Shown here: positions 43,318 to 51,921 of the stretch, one piece after another
Position numbering within the stretch: the stretch's first letter is position 1
How the letters are laid out: every line of letters begins with the position of its first letter
From: Flavobacterium channae
GTDB taxonomy: Bacteria; Bacteroidota; Bacteroidia; Flavobacteriales; Flavobacteriaceae
Length of the DNA: 64,000 bases
NCBI RefSeq assembly: GCF_021172165.1
Contig: NZ_CP089096.1
Location: 1,302,001-1,366,000 of the forward strand
Reading direction: 5' to 3'
Position numbers and translations under genes: made by a program
The notes under the pieces: generated by a model
What the model was told of the DNA's origin: nothing
Database searches by the model: none
The model's input: only the letters and a program-made list of their open reading frames with translations

Positions 43318-43325
43318 TACTTTTG
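43318..43325 (+). promoter_or_regulatory. -7 box of the fused E1 dehydrogenase gene
   Basis: TACTTTTG, 26 bases before the ATG; fits TAnnTTTG. The remaining AT-rich 254-base gap (43097-43350) shows no gene. Confidence 0.6.
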
Positions 43326-43350
43326 AGCAAAATTTAATCGTTCCATTATC

Positions 43351-45327
43351 ATGAACTTTGAAAGAAAAGATTTATCGAATTCACAACTACTTGATTTATA
43401 TAAGAAAATATTAAAACCAAGACTAATTGAAGAGAAGATGTTGATTCTTATCCGTCAAGGGAAAGTATCAAAATGGTTTTCAGGAATCGGACAAGAAGCG
43501 ATATCTGTTGGTATTACTTCAGTTTTGGATAAAGATGAATATATTTTACCAATGCACCGAAATTTAGGTGTATTCACTACAAGAGAAATTCCGTTGCATC
43601 GCTTGTTTTCACAATGGCAAGGAAAGAAAAACGGATTTACAAAAGGTCGTGATAGAAGTTTCCACTTTGGAACCCAAGAATACAAGATTATTGGAATGAT
43701 TTCGCATTTAGGTCCACAATTAGGAATTGCTGACGGAATCGCTTTAGCTAATAAATTAAGAAAAAATGGTAAAGTTACTGCTGTTTTCACTGGCGAAGGA
43801 GCAACATCTGAAGGTGATTTTCACGAAGCATTGAATATTGCTGCTGTTTGGGAATTACCGGTTTTATTTGTGATTGAGAACAATGGTTATGGATTATCAA
43901 CTCCAACAAATGAGCAATACCGTTGCGAAAACCTTGCTGATAAAGGTGTAGGTTACGGAATGGAAAGTCATGTTGTAGATGGAAATAACTTGTTAGAAGT
44001 TTATCATTTGATTTCGGAACTAAAAGCTTCAATGGTAGATAATCCACGTCCTGTTTTATTAGAATTTAAAACGTTTAGAATGCGTGGTCATGAAGAGGCG
44101 AGTGGTACGAAATACGTTCCGCAAGAATTAATGGACATGTGGGCGGTAAAAGATCCTGTAGAAAATTATAGAAGTTATTTGAAAGCAACAGCTGTTTTAT
44201 CGGATGAAGAAGATGAAGCAATTAGAGCTGAAATTAAGAAAGAAATTGATACCGATTGGGCTAAAGTTCAGGAAGAACCTGCAATCGTAGCCTCTTTAGA
44301 AGAAGAATTAGGTGATGTTTATAAACCTTATGATTTTGAGGAATTTAATCCATCTTCAGAAGTAGAAAATATCCGTGTGATTGATGCGATTTCGAATGGT
44401 TTACGTCAGTCTATGGAACGCCATGAAAATTTAGTTATCATGGGACAAGACATTGCAGAATATGGTGGAGCTTTCAAAATTACAGATGGTTTTGTAGCGC
44501 AATTTGGTAAAGAAAGAGTTAGAAATACACCAATTTGTGAAAGTGCTGTTGTTTCAGCTGCAAATGGTTTATCAATTAATGGATATAAAGCGGTAATGGA
44601 AATGCAATTTGCTGATTTCGTTTCAACAGGTTTTAATCCAATAGTAAACTTATTAGCAAAGCAACATTACAGATGGCAAGAAAAGTCAGACGTAGTGGTG
44701 CGTATGCCTTGTGGTGGTGGTACACAAGCTGGACCTTTCCATTCGCAAACAAATGAGGCTTGGTTTACCAAAACACCAGGTTTAAAAGTAGTTTATCCAG
44801 CATTTCCTTATGATGCGAAAGGATTGTTGAATACTGCTATTAATGATCCAAATCCAGTATTATTCTTTGAACATAAACAATTATATAGAAGTGTTTATCA
44901 AGATGTTCCAAAAGATTATTACACATTGCCTTTTGGAAAAGCGTCTTTAATTAAAGAAGGAAATGATGTAACGATTATTTCGTTTGGAGCAGGGGTGCAT
45001 TGGGCATTAGAAACGTTAGCAAACAATCCAGAAATTAAAGCAGATTTATTAGATTTAAGAACATTACAACCAATGGATTGGGATGCAATTTATGCTTCAG
45101 TTAAGAAGACAAATAAAGTAATTATTCTGCAAGAAGATACGTTATTTGGTGGAGTTGCTAGTGATATTTCAGCTATGATTATGGAAAACTGTTTTGAGTA
45201 TTTAGATGCTCCAGTAAGAAGAGTTGGAAGTTTAGAATCGGCTATTCCATTCATGAAAACATTAGAAGATCAATATTTACCTAAAGGTAGATTTGAAAAG
45301 GAATTAAAAGAATTATTGGCTTATTAA
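43351..45327 (+). CDS. 2-oxoacid dehydrogenase E1, fused alpha and beta subunits
   Basis: Thiamine-diphosphate enzyme of a pyruvate or branched-chain 2-oxoacid dehydrogenase complex. Residues about 1-320 are E1-alpha with the ThDP motif GEG (148-150) to NN (177-178) and MRGHEEASG; about 340-658 are E1-beta (VIMGQDIAEYGGAFKIT, VVRMPCGGGTQAGPFHSQ). Such one-chain E1 enzymes are common in Bacteroidetes. E2 and E3 are not in the window. The sequence is closer in look to the branched-chain type (alpha-ketoacid) than to pyruvate E1; this is not decided. Confidence 0.92.
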   Translation: MNFERKDLSNSQLLDLYKKILKPRLIEEKMLILIRQGKVSKWFSGIGQEAISVGITSVLDKDEYILPMHRNLGVFTTREIPLHRLFSQWQGKKNGFTKGRDRSFHFGTQEYKIIGMISHLGPQLGIADGIALANKLRKNGKVTAVFTGEGATSEGDFHEALNIAAVWELPVLFVIENNGYGLSTPTNEQYRCENLADKGVGYGMESHVVDGNNLLEVYHLISELKASMVDNPRPVLLEFKTFRMRGHEEASGTKYVPQELMDMWAVKDPVENYRSYLKATAVLSDEEDEAIRAEIKKEIDTDWAKVQEEPAIVASLEEELGDVYKPYDFEEFNPSSEVENIRVIDAISNGLRQSMERHENLVIMGQDIAEYGGAFKITDGFVAQFGKERVRNTPICESAVVSAANGLSINGYKAVMEMQFADFVSTGFNPIVNLLAKQHYRWQEKSDVVVRMPCGGGTQAGPFHSQTNEAWFTKTPGLKVVYPAFPYDAKGLLNTAINDPNPVLFFEHKQLYRSVYQDVPKDYYTLPFGKASLIKEGNDVTIISFGAGVHWALETLANNPEIKADLLDLRTLQPMDWDAIYASVKKTNKVIILQEDTLFGGVASDISAMIMENCFEYLDAPVRRVGSLESAIPFMKTLEDQYLPKGRFEKELKELLAY

Positions 45328-45347
45328 TTTCACAATAATAAATTATT

Positions 45348-45375
45348 AAAAAGACATCTTCGGGTGTCTTTTTTT
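45348..45375 (+). terminator. Intrinsic terminator after the E1 gene
   Basis: AAAAAGACA, 8-base TCTTCGGG loop, TGTCTTTTTTT: an 8-9 bp stem with a T run, 20 bases after the stop. Confidence 0.88.
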
Positions 45376-45450
45376 ATGGCATATTTGATTTACTATTTAT
45401 TTTAAATCCGTAATACATTTAGTACATTTACAAAATCGAATCATTTTCTT

Positions 45451-46614
45451 ATGAATAAATTATTTTTTGGATTGTTTCTGTTATTCTCAAGTTTTATTTC
45501 GGCACAAAATAAAATTTATACTGTTTCTACAAAACATCTTTTTTTGGCTGATGAAAGTAAAACAAGTAATACAGCGGATAGTAAAATTAAATTGAAATTT
45601 TCAAGCCTAGATAATGGCAATTACTTTGTTTTTAATCGTTTGCTTTACGGAAATAAAACAGGTAAAGTTTTAGCTTATTTTAAACCTTTTAATGCCGTGG
45701 TTGTTCGCTCTCAAAATAAATTATCATATTTTACATTTAAAGAAGCATTTCCAAAAGGAGGTTTTTACAAAGCAAACATTTCAAAATTAATGTTTGGTCA
45801 ACAAGCCAATTTATATGCTTTTGATAATGATGTAATTGATATTAAACTTTGGGTGGCACCAGGTGTACAACCAAAATCTGGTTTTGAAGGTTATTTAAAC
45901 GACATGGGATTGCTACAAAATCTTCCAAAGAACAGTAACATAGTTGCGGTAACTATTTTGGGAGTAGAGTTTGATATTTCGGATTTTAAAGTTGATGAAG
46001 ACAAGAATTATAAAAGTAATTTGAATGATATTTTAGTCAGTTTTAAAGAACCAAAAGATTCTCTTATGGCTTGTTTAAGGGAAACAAAAGCAAATGAAAA
46101 ACCATTAGATATCTCCGAAAGCAAAATAGCTTTGTCGTTTGATTATAAAATTACTTCAAAAGTTTCGGCTCAGGATAGTAAAGGAAAAAGTATTTATGAA
46201 ACGGATATTTTGATTTATGCCAATAAAGACAATTCAATTACGCTACAGATTTTAGATAAATCAAACACATTTGTTTATACCAATAGAAAACTAGGGCAAA
46301 TTATCGAAGGAACTTATGAAAATGGGAAATTAACCATGACGAAAGGAATTAGTTTTGATACAAGAGATTGTTTGAAATTGAATGAAAAAGTGATTGGTAA
46401 AAGTTTGAAAACAACAAAACTAATTGCAGGATATGACCATGAATTTGGTTTGTTTTTGCTAGAGAAAAATAGTGACGACTTTCCTGATTTTCAAAATCAA
46501 GTTAGTTCTAAAGGATTTTTATCAAAACGTATTTATTTGAATAAAGATCTTGAAAAACAAGAATATACAAGTGAAATCGAATTGGGAACTTTTAAATTTA
46601 ATTTAGAAAAATAA
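45451..46614 (+). CDS. Hypothetical exported protein
   Basis: A 387-residue protein with a signal peptide (FFGLFLLFSSFISAQ). The body is a mix of short beta strands without recognised motif (KLWVAPGVQPKSGF, ITLQILDKSNTFVY). Its stop overlaps the ATG of the next gene by one base (TAATG), so it is translationally coupled to the WG-repeat protein. Function unknown. Confidence 0.75.
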   Translation: MNKLFFGLFLLFSSFISAQNKIYTVSTKHLFLADESKTSNTADSKIKLKFSSLDNGNYFVFNRLLYGNKTGKVLAYFKPFNAVVVRSQNKLSYFTFKEAFPKGGFYKANISKLMFGQQANLYAFDNDVIDIKLWVAPGVQPKSGFEGYLNDMGLLQNLPKNSNIVAVTILGVEFDISDFKVDEDKNYKSNLNDILVSFKEPKDSLMACLRETKANEKPLDISESKIALSFDYKITSKVSAQDSKGKSIYETDILIYANKDNSITLQILDKSNTFVYTNRKLGQIIEGTYENGKLTMTKGISFDTRDCLKLNEKVIGKSLKTTKLIAGYDHEFGLFLLEKNSDDFPDFQNQVSSKGFLSKRIYLNKDLEKQEYTSEIELGTFKFNLEK

Positions 46615-47741
46615 TGAACAAGAAATTATTGCAGCTATTTTTATTAGTAACCGTTTTTGGTTTTTCTCAGAACAGCCAACTGATTCCGTTTGTTTCGTCT
46701 TCTAAATGGGGATTTAGTGATAAAAGCGGAAAAGTGATGATTCAACCTGTTTATGATAGTGTTGGTTTTTTCAATACGAGTTCGGTTGGATTGAAAGATT
46801 TGACATTTGCCTATGTGTATCAAAACAAAAAGATGGGTGTAATTGATTTGAAAAACAAAATATTACTGCCTTCAACATATCAATTTGTGAGAAATGTTAA
46901 TAATACATTCCATTTTATTGCTACTAATGAACAAGGGAAATCGGGGTTAGTTTCGGCTGATAATCAGATTGTTTTACCTTTTGAGTATGATGCAATTGAT
47001 GATATTTTAAATGGTTCTTTTATTCTTAAGAAAAATAATAGAATAGGATTAGCAGATGCTTATGGAAAAATTGTTATTCCGGTTGTTTATGATCAAATTG
47101 TATTTGTAGATGAAGATAAAGGTACTAAAAAATGTCGTTGGCGTGTAAACAATGAAAAGATTACACAATATCTTTTTACCGCTATTTATGAAGATCCGAA
47201 TGATGAAATCATGTATAGTGTTGATGCACTTGAATCAATAGAAACCACTGTTGCTAATTATACTTCAGATGAAAACTCAAAAGATTTTGAAGAAAAAATT
47301 CCCATTCGATACCAAAGTGATTTATTTCTCTTAAAGAAGAAAAACTTATTTGGCTTTTCGGATGTAAAAGAAAAAATAGGATTTAAGCCTAAATTTAAAC
47401 AGTTGGAGTACTTTTTTAATTTGAATGACTTTAAAAAAGGTAGAAAACATTATTTAATTATTGAAGAGAACAATAAAAAAGGATTAGTTGATGGTAAAGG
47501 AAATGTATTGCTTCAAGCTGAATATGATAATTTTGAGAAAAAATATCACTATTTAGAAGTAAGTAAAGAATTTAAAAAAGGTGTTTTCTTTTTGTCGACA
47601 AATCAAATTGTTTTTTCTGATTTTAATGAGATTAAAACTGCTATTAAATTAGATGATGATTTTGTAGTTGCATTGGTTACAAATACTGAAGACAATAGTT
47701 ATTATTACATTGGTGAAAACGGTGTGATTTATAAAAATTAA
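46614..47741 (+). CDS. WG-repeat protein, exported
   Basis: A 375-residue protein with signal (LLQLFLLVTVFGFSQ) and several WG-type repeats of about 40 residues: WGFSDKSGKVMIQPVYDSV, MGVIDLKNKILLPSTYQFV, SGLVSADNQIVLPFEYDAI, IGLADAYGKIVIPVVYDQI, KGLVDGKGNVLLQAEYDNF. WG repeats fold as a beta-propeller-like array; a binding role in the periplasm or on the surface is plausible. Middle gene of a three-gene operon. Confidence 0.9.
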   Translation: MNKKLLQLFLLVTVFGFSQNSQLIPFVSSSKWGFSDKSGKVMIQPVYDSVGFFNTSSVGLKDLTFAYVYQNKKMGVIDLKNKILLPSTYQFVRNVNNTFHFIATNEQGKSGLVSADNQIVLPFEYDAIDDILNGSFILKKNNRIGLADAYGKIVIPVVYDQIVFVDEDKGTKKCRWRVNNEKITQYLFTAIYEDPNDEIMYSVDALESIETTVANYTSDENSKDFEEKIPIRYQSDLFLLKKKNLFGFSDVKEKIGFKPKFKQLEYFFNLNDFKKGRKHYLIIEENNKKGLVDGKGNVLLQAEYDNFEKKYHYLEVSKEFKKGVFFLSTNQIVFSDFNEIKTAIKLDDDFVVALVTNTEDNSYYYIGENGVIYKN

Positions 47742-47743
47742 AA

Positions 47744-48562
47744 ATGAAGAATATGAAATATTTAGTTTGTTTTTCAATGTTTTTTGTTGTTTTGTTAAGT
47801 TGTTCTAATAATCAATTGCAAAACGATCCAATCCCAAATCATGAAACTTTTACAATTGCTTCTAAACTTCTCAGTGAAAACAGAGTAATAAATGTTTGGT
47901 TTCCTGAAAATTATAAAAATTCATCAGATTCATTACCAGTTTTGTACATGCTTGATGGTGGCATAAAAGAAGATTTTCCGCATGTTGCCAATACTTTAGC
48001 AGAATTAATTAAGAGTAATAAAATTAAGCCAATTATTTTAGTTGGTATTGAAAATACACAAAGAAGAAGAGATTTAACTCCGCCAACAACAGTTGCAAAA
48101 GACAAAGAAATTGCTCCAGTAGTAGGTGGTTCGGCAATATTCAGACAATTTATTAAAGAAGAATTGATTCCTGAAGTAAACACAAAATTTAGAACTACAG
48201 CTAAAAAAGGAATTATAGGAGAATCGTTAGCCGGACTTTTTATCACCGAAACTTTTCTAACAACTCCTGATTTATTTGACTTTTACATTGCTTTCGATCC
48301 TTCATTATGGTGGAATAACAAACAATTGGTAAAAGATGCGGCTAACTATTTAAAATCATTTCCGAAAACCAATAAAACATTTTGGTTTGCGGGTTCTAGT
48401 GCAAAAGATATCTTTAAAAACACCAATACGTTAAATGAAATATTGAGTAAAAATGCGCTTCCAAATTTAAAATGGCAATATTCACCAGAAAAGAAAGAAG
48501 AGCATCACACCATTTTTAGAGCTACAAAAGAAAAAGCTCTGATTTGGACATTGAATCAATAA
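47744..48562 (+). CDS. Esterase, alpha/beta-hydrolase (enterochelin-esterase-like), lipoprotein
   Basis: A 272-residue exported lipoprotein (VVLLSCSNNQ) with the EstD/Fes-like hydrolase fold. The nucleophile elbow is IIGESLAGL (Ser about 163). An oxyanion/loop segment PVLYMLDGG lies near 66-74 and EEHHTIF near 248 supplies the His. Starts 3 bases after the WG-repeat gene stop, in the same operon. Substrate may be a siderophore ester or another small ester. Confidence 0.85.
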   Translation: MKNMKYLVCFSMFFVVLLSCSNNQLQNDPIPNHETFTIASKLLSENRVINVWFPENYKNSSDSLPVLYMLDGGIKEDFPHVANTLAELIKSNKIKPIILVGIENTQRRRDLTPPTTVAKDKEIAPVVGGSAIFRQFIKEELIPEVNTKFRTTAKKGIIGESLAGLFITETFLTTPDLFDFYIAFDPSLWWNNKQLVKDAANYLKSFPKTNKTFWFAGSSAKDIFKNTNTLNEILSKNALPNLKWQYSPEKKEEHHTIFRATKEKALIWTLNQ

Positions 48563-48642
48563 AATGTGATACAAATAGTACAAATAAATTTTTGTAATCA
48601 TTTTAAAATAACTTAAATTCGATAAACTTTAAACAAAATTTT

Positions 48643-49332
48643 ATGAACTCAGAAAACAATGTGGTAGTTTCTTATGCAACGGATGCAGACAGAGCTACTT
48701 TTTTCAAAAAGACATATAGTCATGTTGCCTATGCTATTTTAGCTTTTATGTTAGTAGAAGCTATTTTATTGCGAATTGTTCCAATGGATTGGATATTAGC
48801 AATGATGGGAGGGAAATTCGTTTGGTTATTTATATTAGGATTATTTTGGTTAGGTTCAACTTTATCAGACCGTTTGGTTTTTCATCCTGATAGAGATAAG
48901 CAATATTTAGGCTTAGGATTATATGTATTATTAGAAGCCATTATTTTCTTACCAATGATTGCTATTGCCGTTTTATATTCGGGTGGCGAAATGATTATGC
49001 AAGCAGCTATCATTACTTTATTCATGTTTTCTGGATTAACTGCTGTTGTTTTTATGACAAAAACCGATTTCTCTTTTTTAAGAACAGCTATCACAATTGG
49101 AGGATTTGTTGCTTTGGGAGTAATTGTTGTAGGAGCAATTTTTGGATTTAATTTAGGATTATGGTTCTCAGTTGGAATGGTTGTATTAGCATCGGCTAGT
49201 ATTTTATACCAAACAAGTCAAATTAAAGACCAATTCAGTACAGATCAATACGTGGGAGCTTCATTACAATTATTTGCTTCTATTATGTTATTATTCTGGT
49301 ATGTATTGCGAATTTTAATGAGCAGAAAGTAA
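48643..49332 (+). CDS. Bax inhibitor-1/YccA family membrane protein
   Basis: A 229-residue protein with seven hydrophobic helices, the BI-1 (TMBIM) fold, acting in the inner membrane, possibly as a pH-gated Ca2+ leak or a modulator of membrane proteases. Family segments are FFKKTYSHVAYAILAFM at the start and YQTSQIKDQFSTDQYVGAS before the last helix. Length typical. A terminator follows. Confidence 0.9.
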   Translation: MNSENNVVVSYATDADRATFFKKTYSHVAYAILAFMLVEAILLRIVPMDWILAMMGGKFVWLFILGLFWLGSTLSDRLVFHPDRDKQYLGLGLYVLLEAIIFLPMIAIAVLYSGGEMIMQAAIITLFMFSGLTAVVFMTKTDFSFLRTAITIGGFVALGVIVVGAIFGFNLGLWFSVGMVVLASASILYQTSQIKDQFSTDQYVGASLQLFASIMLLFWYVLRILMSRK

Positions 49333-49354
49333 TTGCTTTTTTAAAATATATTTA

Positions 49355-49386
49355 AAACCCTGAAATACTAAATTTCAGGGTTTTTC
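49355..49386. terminator. Intrinsic terminator after the BI-1 gene
   Basis: AAACCCTGAAAT (49355-49366) pairs with ATTTCAGGGTTT (49372-49383), 5-base loop, T run after; 12 perfect pairs. Confidence 0.9.
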
Positions 49387-49409
49387 GTTTTAAAGCAATA
49401 ATTTGTTTT

Positions 49410-50026
49410 ATGCGAATAATTCTACTTGTATTTAGCTTTATTTTATTTTCTTGCCAATCTAAAGAAACTAATCAATTAACAGTTGGTATTCAGCCTTATG
49501 GAATATTTCCAGAAGATAAAACCGATACCATCGCTAAAACTATTGCTGATTTTTATCAAATTAAATCTGTTGTTCTTCCTGCTAAAGAATTATATAAAGA
49601 AGCTTTTACAGAAGTTAAATCACCGCGATATCGTGCAGATAAAATGATTCGTCTACAGAAAGAAAATAAAGTGGATACTTTAGATTATATATTGGGATTA
49701 ACGACAAAAGATATTTCAATAACCAAAAAAGACAAATGGGGAAAAGTTAAAGAACCAACCTATAAATATGCTGATTGGGGAATAATGGGACTTGCTTATT
49801 GTCCCGGAAATAGCTGATTGTTTCTACTTTTCGCATTAAACATTCGAATCAAAAGAAACATTTTACGCGCTTTAAAAAAGTTGCTGTGCATGAATTTGGA
49901 CACAATTTAGGTTTACCACATTGTTCTGATAAAACTTGCGTTATGACGGATGCTGTGGAAAGTGTACAAACAATTGATAATGCTAAATTAGCGTTGTGTG
50001 GGAAATGTAAAGCGCAATTGAATTAA
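49410..50026 (+). pseudogene. Archaemetzincin-like zinc peptidase broken by one-base deletion
   Basis: The first frame (49410-49817) encodes a signal/lipobox (FSFILFSCQS) and the N-terminal part to AYCPGNS, then hits TGA. The frame one base behind continues from about 49815: IVSTFRIKH, then VAVHEFGHNLGLPHC, SDKTCVMTDAV, CGKCKAQLN, ending at 50026. HEFGHNLGLPHC plus the following Cys-x4-Cys and CxxC pattern is the archaemetzincin signature, so the catalytic half is intact. Restoring one base near 49815 gives a Cys at the break (GNSC-IVSTFR) as in the family. It is either a recent pseudogene, an assembly error, or recoded. Confidence 0.85.
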
Positions 50027-50241
50027 TACTTTTTATTATTAATCAAAATAAAGATTAGAATAATAATTGGGATTGAAAAAGCAAATTTTATCGAAAAGGT
50101 TTTTAGTAATAAAATTGAAACCAATCCTATGACTAAAAACCCTACGATGTGTAAAAGACCCTTTTTGAAGTTTTTTTCATAATAACCATCTACCAAATAA
50201 AAAAGCAAAGGAACAATTGTTATTAATGAAAGTAAACTCAT
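50023..50241 (-). CDS. Small membrane protein of unknown function
   Basis: A 72-residue protein with two or three hydrophobic segments (LLSLITIVPLLFYLVDGYY; LLHIVGFLVIGLVSILLLK; FSIPIIILIFILINNKK). The hydrophobic pattern and positive tail are convincing for an inner-membrane protein. It overlaps the end of the archaemetzincin gene by 4 bases on the opposite strand and starts 9 bases after the stop of the maleate isomerase gene, so it may be the last gene of the catabolic operon. Confidence 0.6.
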   Translation of the reverse strand: MSLLSLITIVPLLFYLVDGYYEKNFKKGLLHIVGFLVIGLVSILLLKTFSIKFAFSIPIIILIFILINNKKY

Positions 50242-50250
50242 ATCAAAATA

Positions 50251-51000
50251 TTAATATTTTCCACTCAATAATTCACCTCCAATAGCTGATTTTGCTTCAA
50301 TATTTAATTTTTTCATCATTTCATACGTAGTACAAACGGCTGCAGAAGTAACCGGAATGCCACATTCTGCCTGAATTAAATCGATGGCCTCTAAAGAAGG
50401 CATTTGCACACAAGCTGAAGCTACTAAAACATCTACATCCGTTAAATCCAATTGTTTGTAGATTTCCAATAAATTCATTGGGTTTTGAGCTGCAACTTCT
50501 AAATTATCAGGAATTTCCAATGCAATGCTTTCTTTTACTTTTATACCTTGATGTTCGATATAATCCACTACTTTGTCCGTTAATGGACGCATATACGGGG
50601 TAATAATGGAAATTTGTTTGGCACCTAAAACTTTCAATCCATTAATCAAAGCACCAGCAGAAGTTACAATTGGAGTAGGGAAGTCATTCGCTACGGTTTC
50701 TTGGTGTAAATTTACTTCTGAAACACAATGATAACCGCGCCCCATACTCATAATTGCAACCAAACAAGCGTAACCCATAACATCTATGTGAGCATCAGAT
50801 AATTCTTGAGCACATTTTAAACTCATTTTATCCATAGCTTCCAGTTCTTCTTTGGTTACTTTTTTCATTCGCATTCTACTGCTATGAAAAGTAAAGCGTT
50901 CTGGTAAAATCGTTTCTCTTGAACGGAAAATTGCTGGAATTTCCGTTTCCATTGTAATATTTGAAGAAGGAACAATTTGTCCTATTCTGTATTTTTTCAT
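50251..51000 (-). CDS. Maleate cis-trans isomerase-like protein (Asp/Glu racemase superfamily)
   Basis: A 249-residue enzyme of the maleate isomerase/arylmalonate decarboxylase family; it would turn maleate into fumarate. The two active-site cysteines are Cys79 (MGYACLVAI) and Cys197 (VASACVQMPSL), with spacing matching MaiA-type isomerases, and the N-terminal RIGQIVPSSNITMETE binds the substrate carboxylate. The gene ends the ring-cleavage cluster, which supplies the expected substrate. Arylmalonate decarboxylase has only one of these cysteines, so isomerase is preferred. Confidence 0.87.
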   Translation of the reverse strand: MKKYRIGQIVPSSNITMETEIPAIFRSRETILPERFTFHSSRMRMKKVTKEELEAMDKMSLKCAQELSDAHIDVMGYACLVAIMSMGRGYHCVSEVNLHQETVANDFPTPIVTSAGALINGLKVLGAKQISIITPYMRPLTDKVVDYIEHQGIKVKESIALEIPDNLEVAAQNPMNLLEIYKQLDLTDVDVLVASACVQMPSLEAIDLIQAECGIPVTSAAVCTTYEMMKKLNIEAKSAIGGELLSGKY

Positions 51001-51002
51001 TA

Positions 51003-51914
51003 CTATATTTCTTTTACTGTATTTACAATTGTTCCGATTCCTTCAACAGTTGCTTCTACTACATCACCATTGTACATCCATTCTTGAGGATCACGACCGG
51101 CACCAACACCTGCAGGAGTTCCGGTTGCAATGATATCACCAGCTTCTAAAGTAAAAACGGTACTTAAATCTTCAATCAAATCATTAATATTGAACAACAT
51201 GAATTTTGTATTTGAATTTTGTTTTTCAACGCCATTTACTTTTAATGATAAATTCAAGTTGTGAGGGTTTTCAATTTCGTCTTTAGTTACTAAAATTGGT
51301 CCCATAGGAGCAAAAGTATCTTGACCCTTAGAAACAATCCATTGTCCTTCACGACGACAATCACGTGCCGAAATATCGTTAATAACCGTATAGCCAAATA
51401 CATAATCTAATGCTTCAGATTTTGGTACGTATTTCCCTTTCTTTGAGATAATTACAGCTAATTCAACTTCCCAGTCCAATTGTTCTGTTAGCTTGGTATT
51501 TTTGATAATCTCCGTATTAGTTGCCGTTACTGTAGTTGGTGGTTTTGAGAAGATAATTGGTTTGGCTGGTAATTTTCCTGTTGTATCTAAAGTACGAGCA
51601 CTTTCGGCAATATGTTCAGTATAATTTAATCCAATTCCAATAATATTTTTACGAGGTTTTTCAATAGGTGCCATGAAAATAACATCATCTATTTCATGAG
51701 CGATTTCCTCGAAGAAATTCTCTGGTGTATCTGCAATTAAATCTGTGATTTCTTCAATAATTTCATATCCCAAATCAATTAATTCTAACATGTCGTTTGG
51801 TAACGGGAAATTGGAAACATCTCCAAAATCTTGCATGTCGATTACTTGATTGTTGTGAATGAATCCTAATCGTGATTCGTTGTTATCTTTAGTTGTATAA
51901 GTAAGTAATTTCAT
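51003..51914 (-). CDS. Fumarylacetoacetate-hydrolase-family protein
   Basis: A 303-residue FAH-fold hydrolase. Mg-binding residues are Glu149 and Glu151 (LDWEVELAVI) and Asp180 (VINDISARD), and the catalytic His is His101 (LNYTEHIAE). In gentisate-type pathways this family hydrolyses maleylpyruvate or fumarylpyruvate. It is placed between the dioxygenase and maleate isomerase genes, so I infer hydrolysis of the ring-cleavage product to pyruvate and maleate (or maleamate). 8 bases from the dioxygenase gene. Confidence 0.88.
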   Translation of the reverse strand: MKLLTYTTKDNNESRLGFIHNNQVIDMQDFGDVSNFPLPNDMLELIDLGYEIIEEITDLIADTPENFFEEIAHEIDDVIFMAPIEKPRKNIIGIGLNYTEHIAESARTLDTTGKLPAKPIIFSKPPTTVTATNTEIIKNTKLTEQLDWEVELAVIISKKGKYVPKSEALDYVFGYTVINDISARDCRREGQWIVSKGQDTFAPMGPILVTKDEIENPHNLNLSLKVNGVEKQNSNTKFMLFNINDLIEDLSTVFTLEAGDIIATGTPAGVGAGRDPQEWMYNGDVVEATVEGIGTIVNTVKEI

Positions 51915-51921
51915 TTGTATT

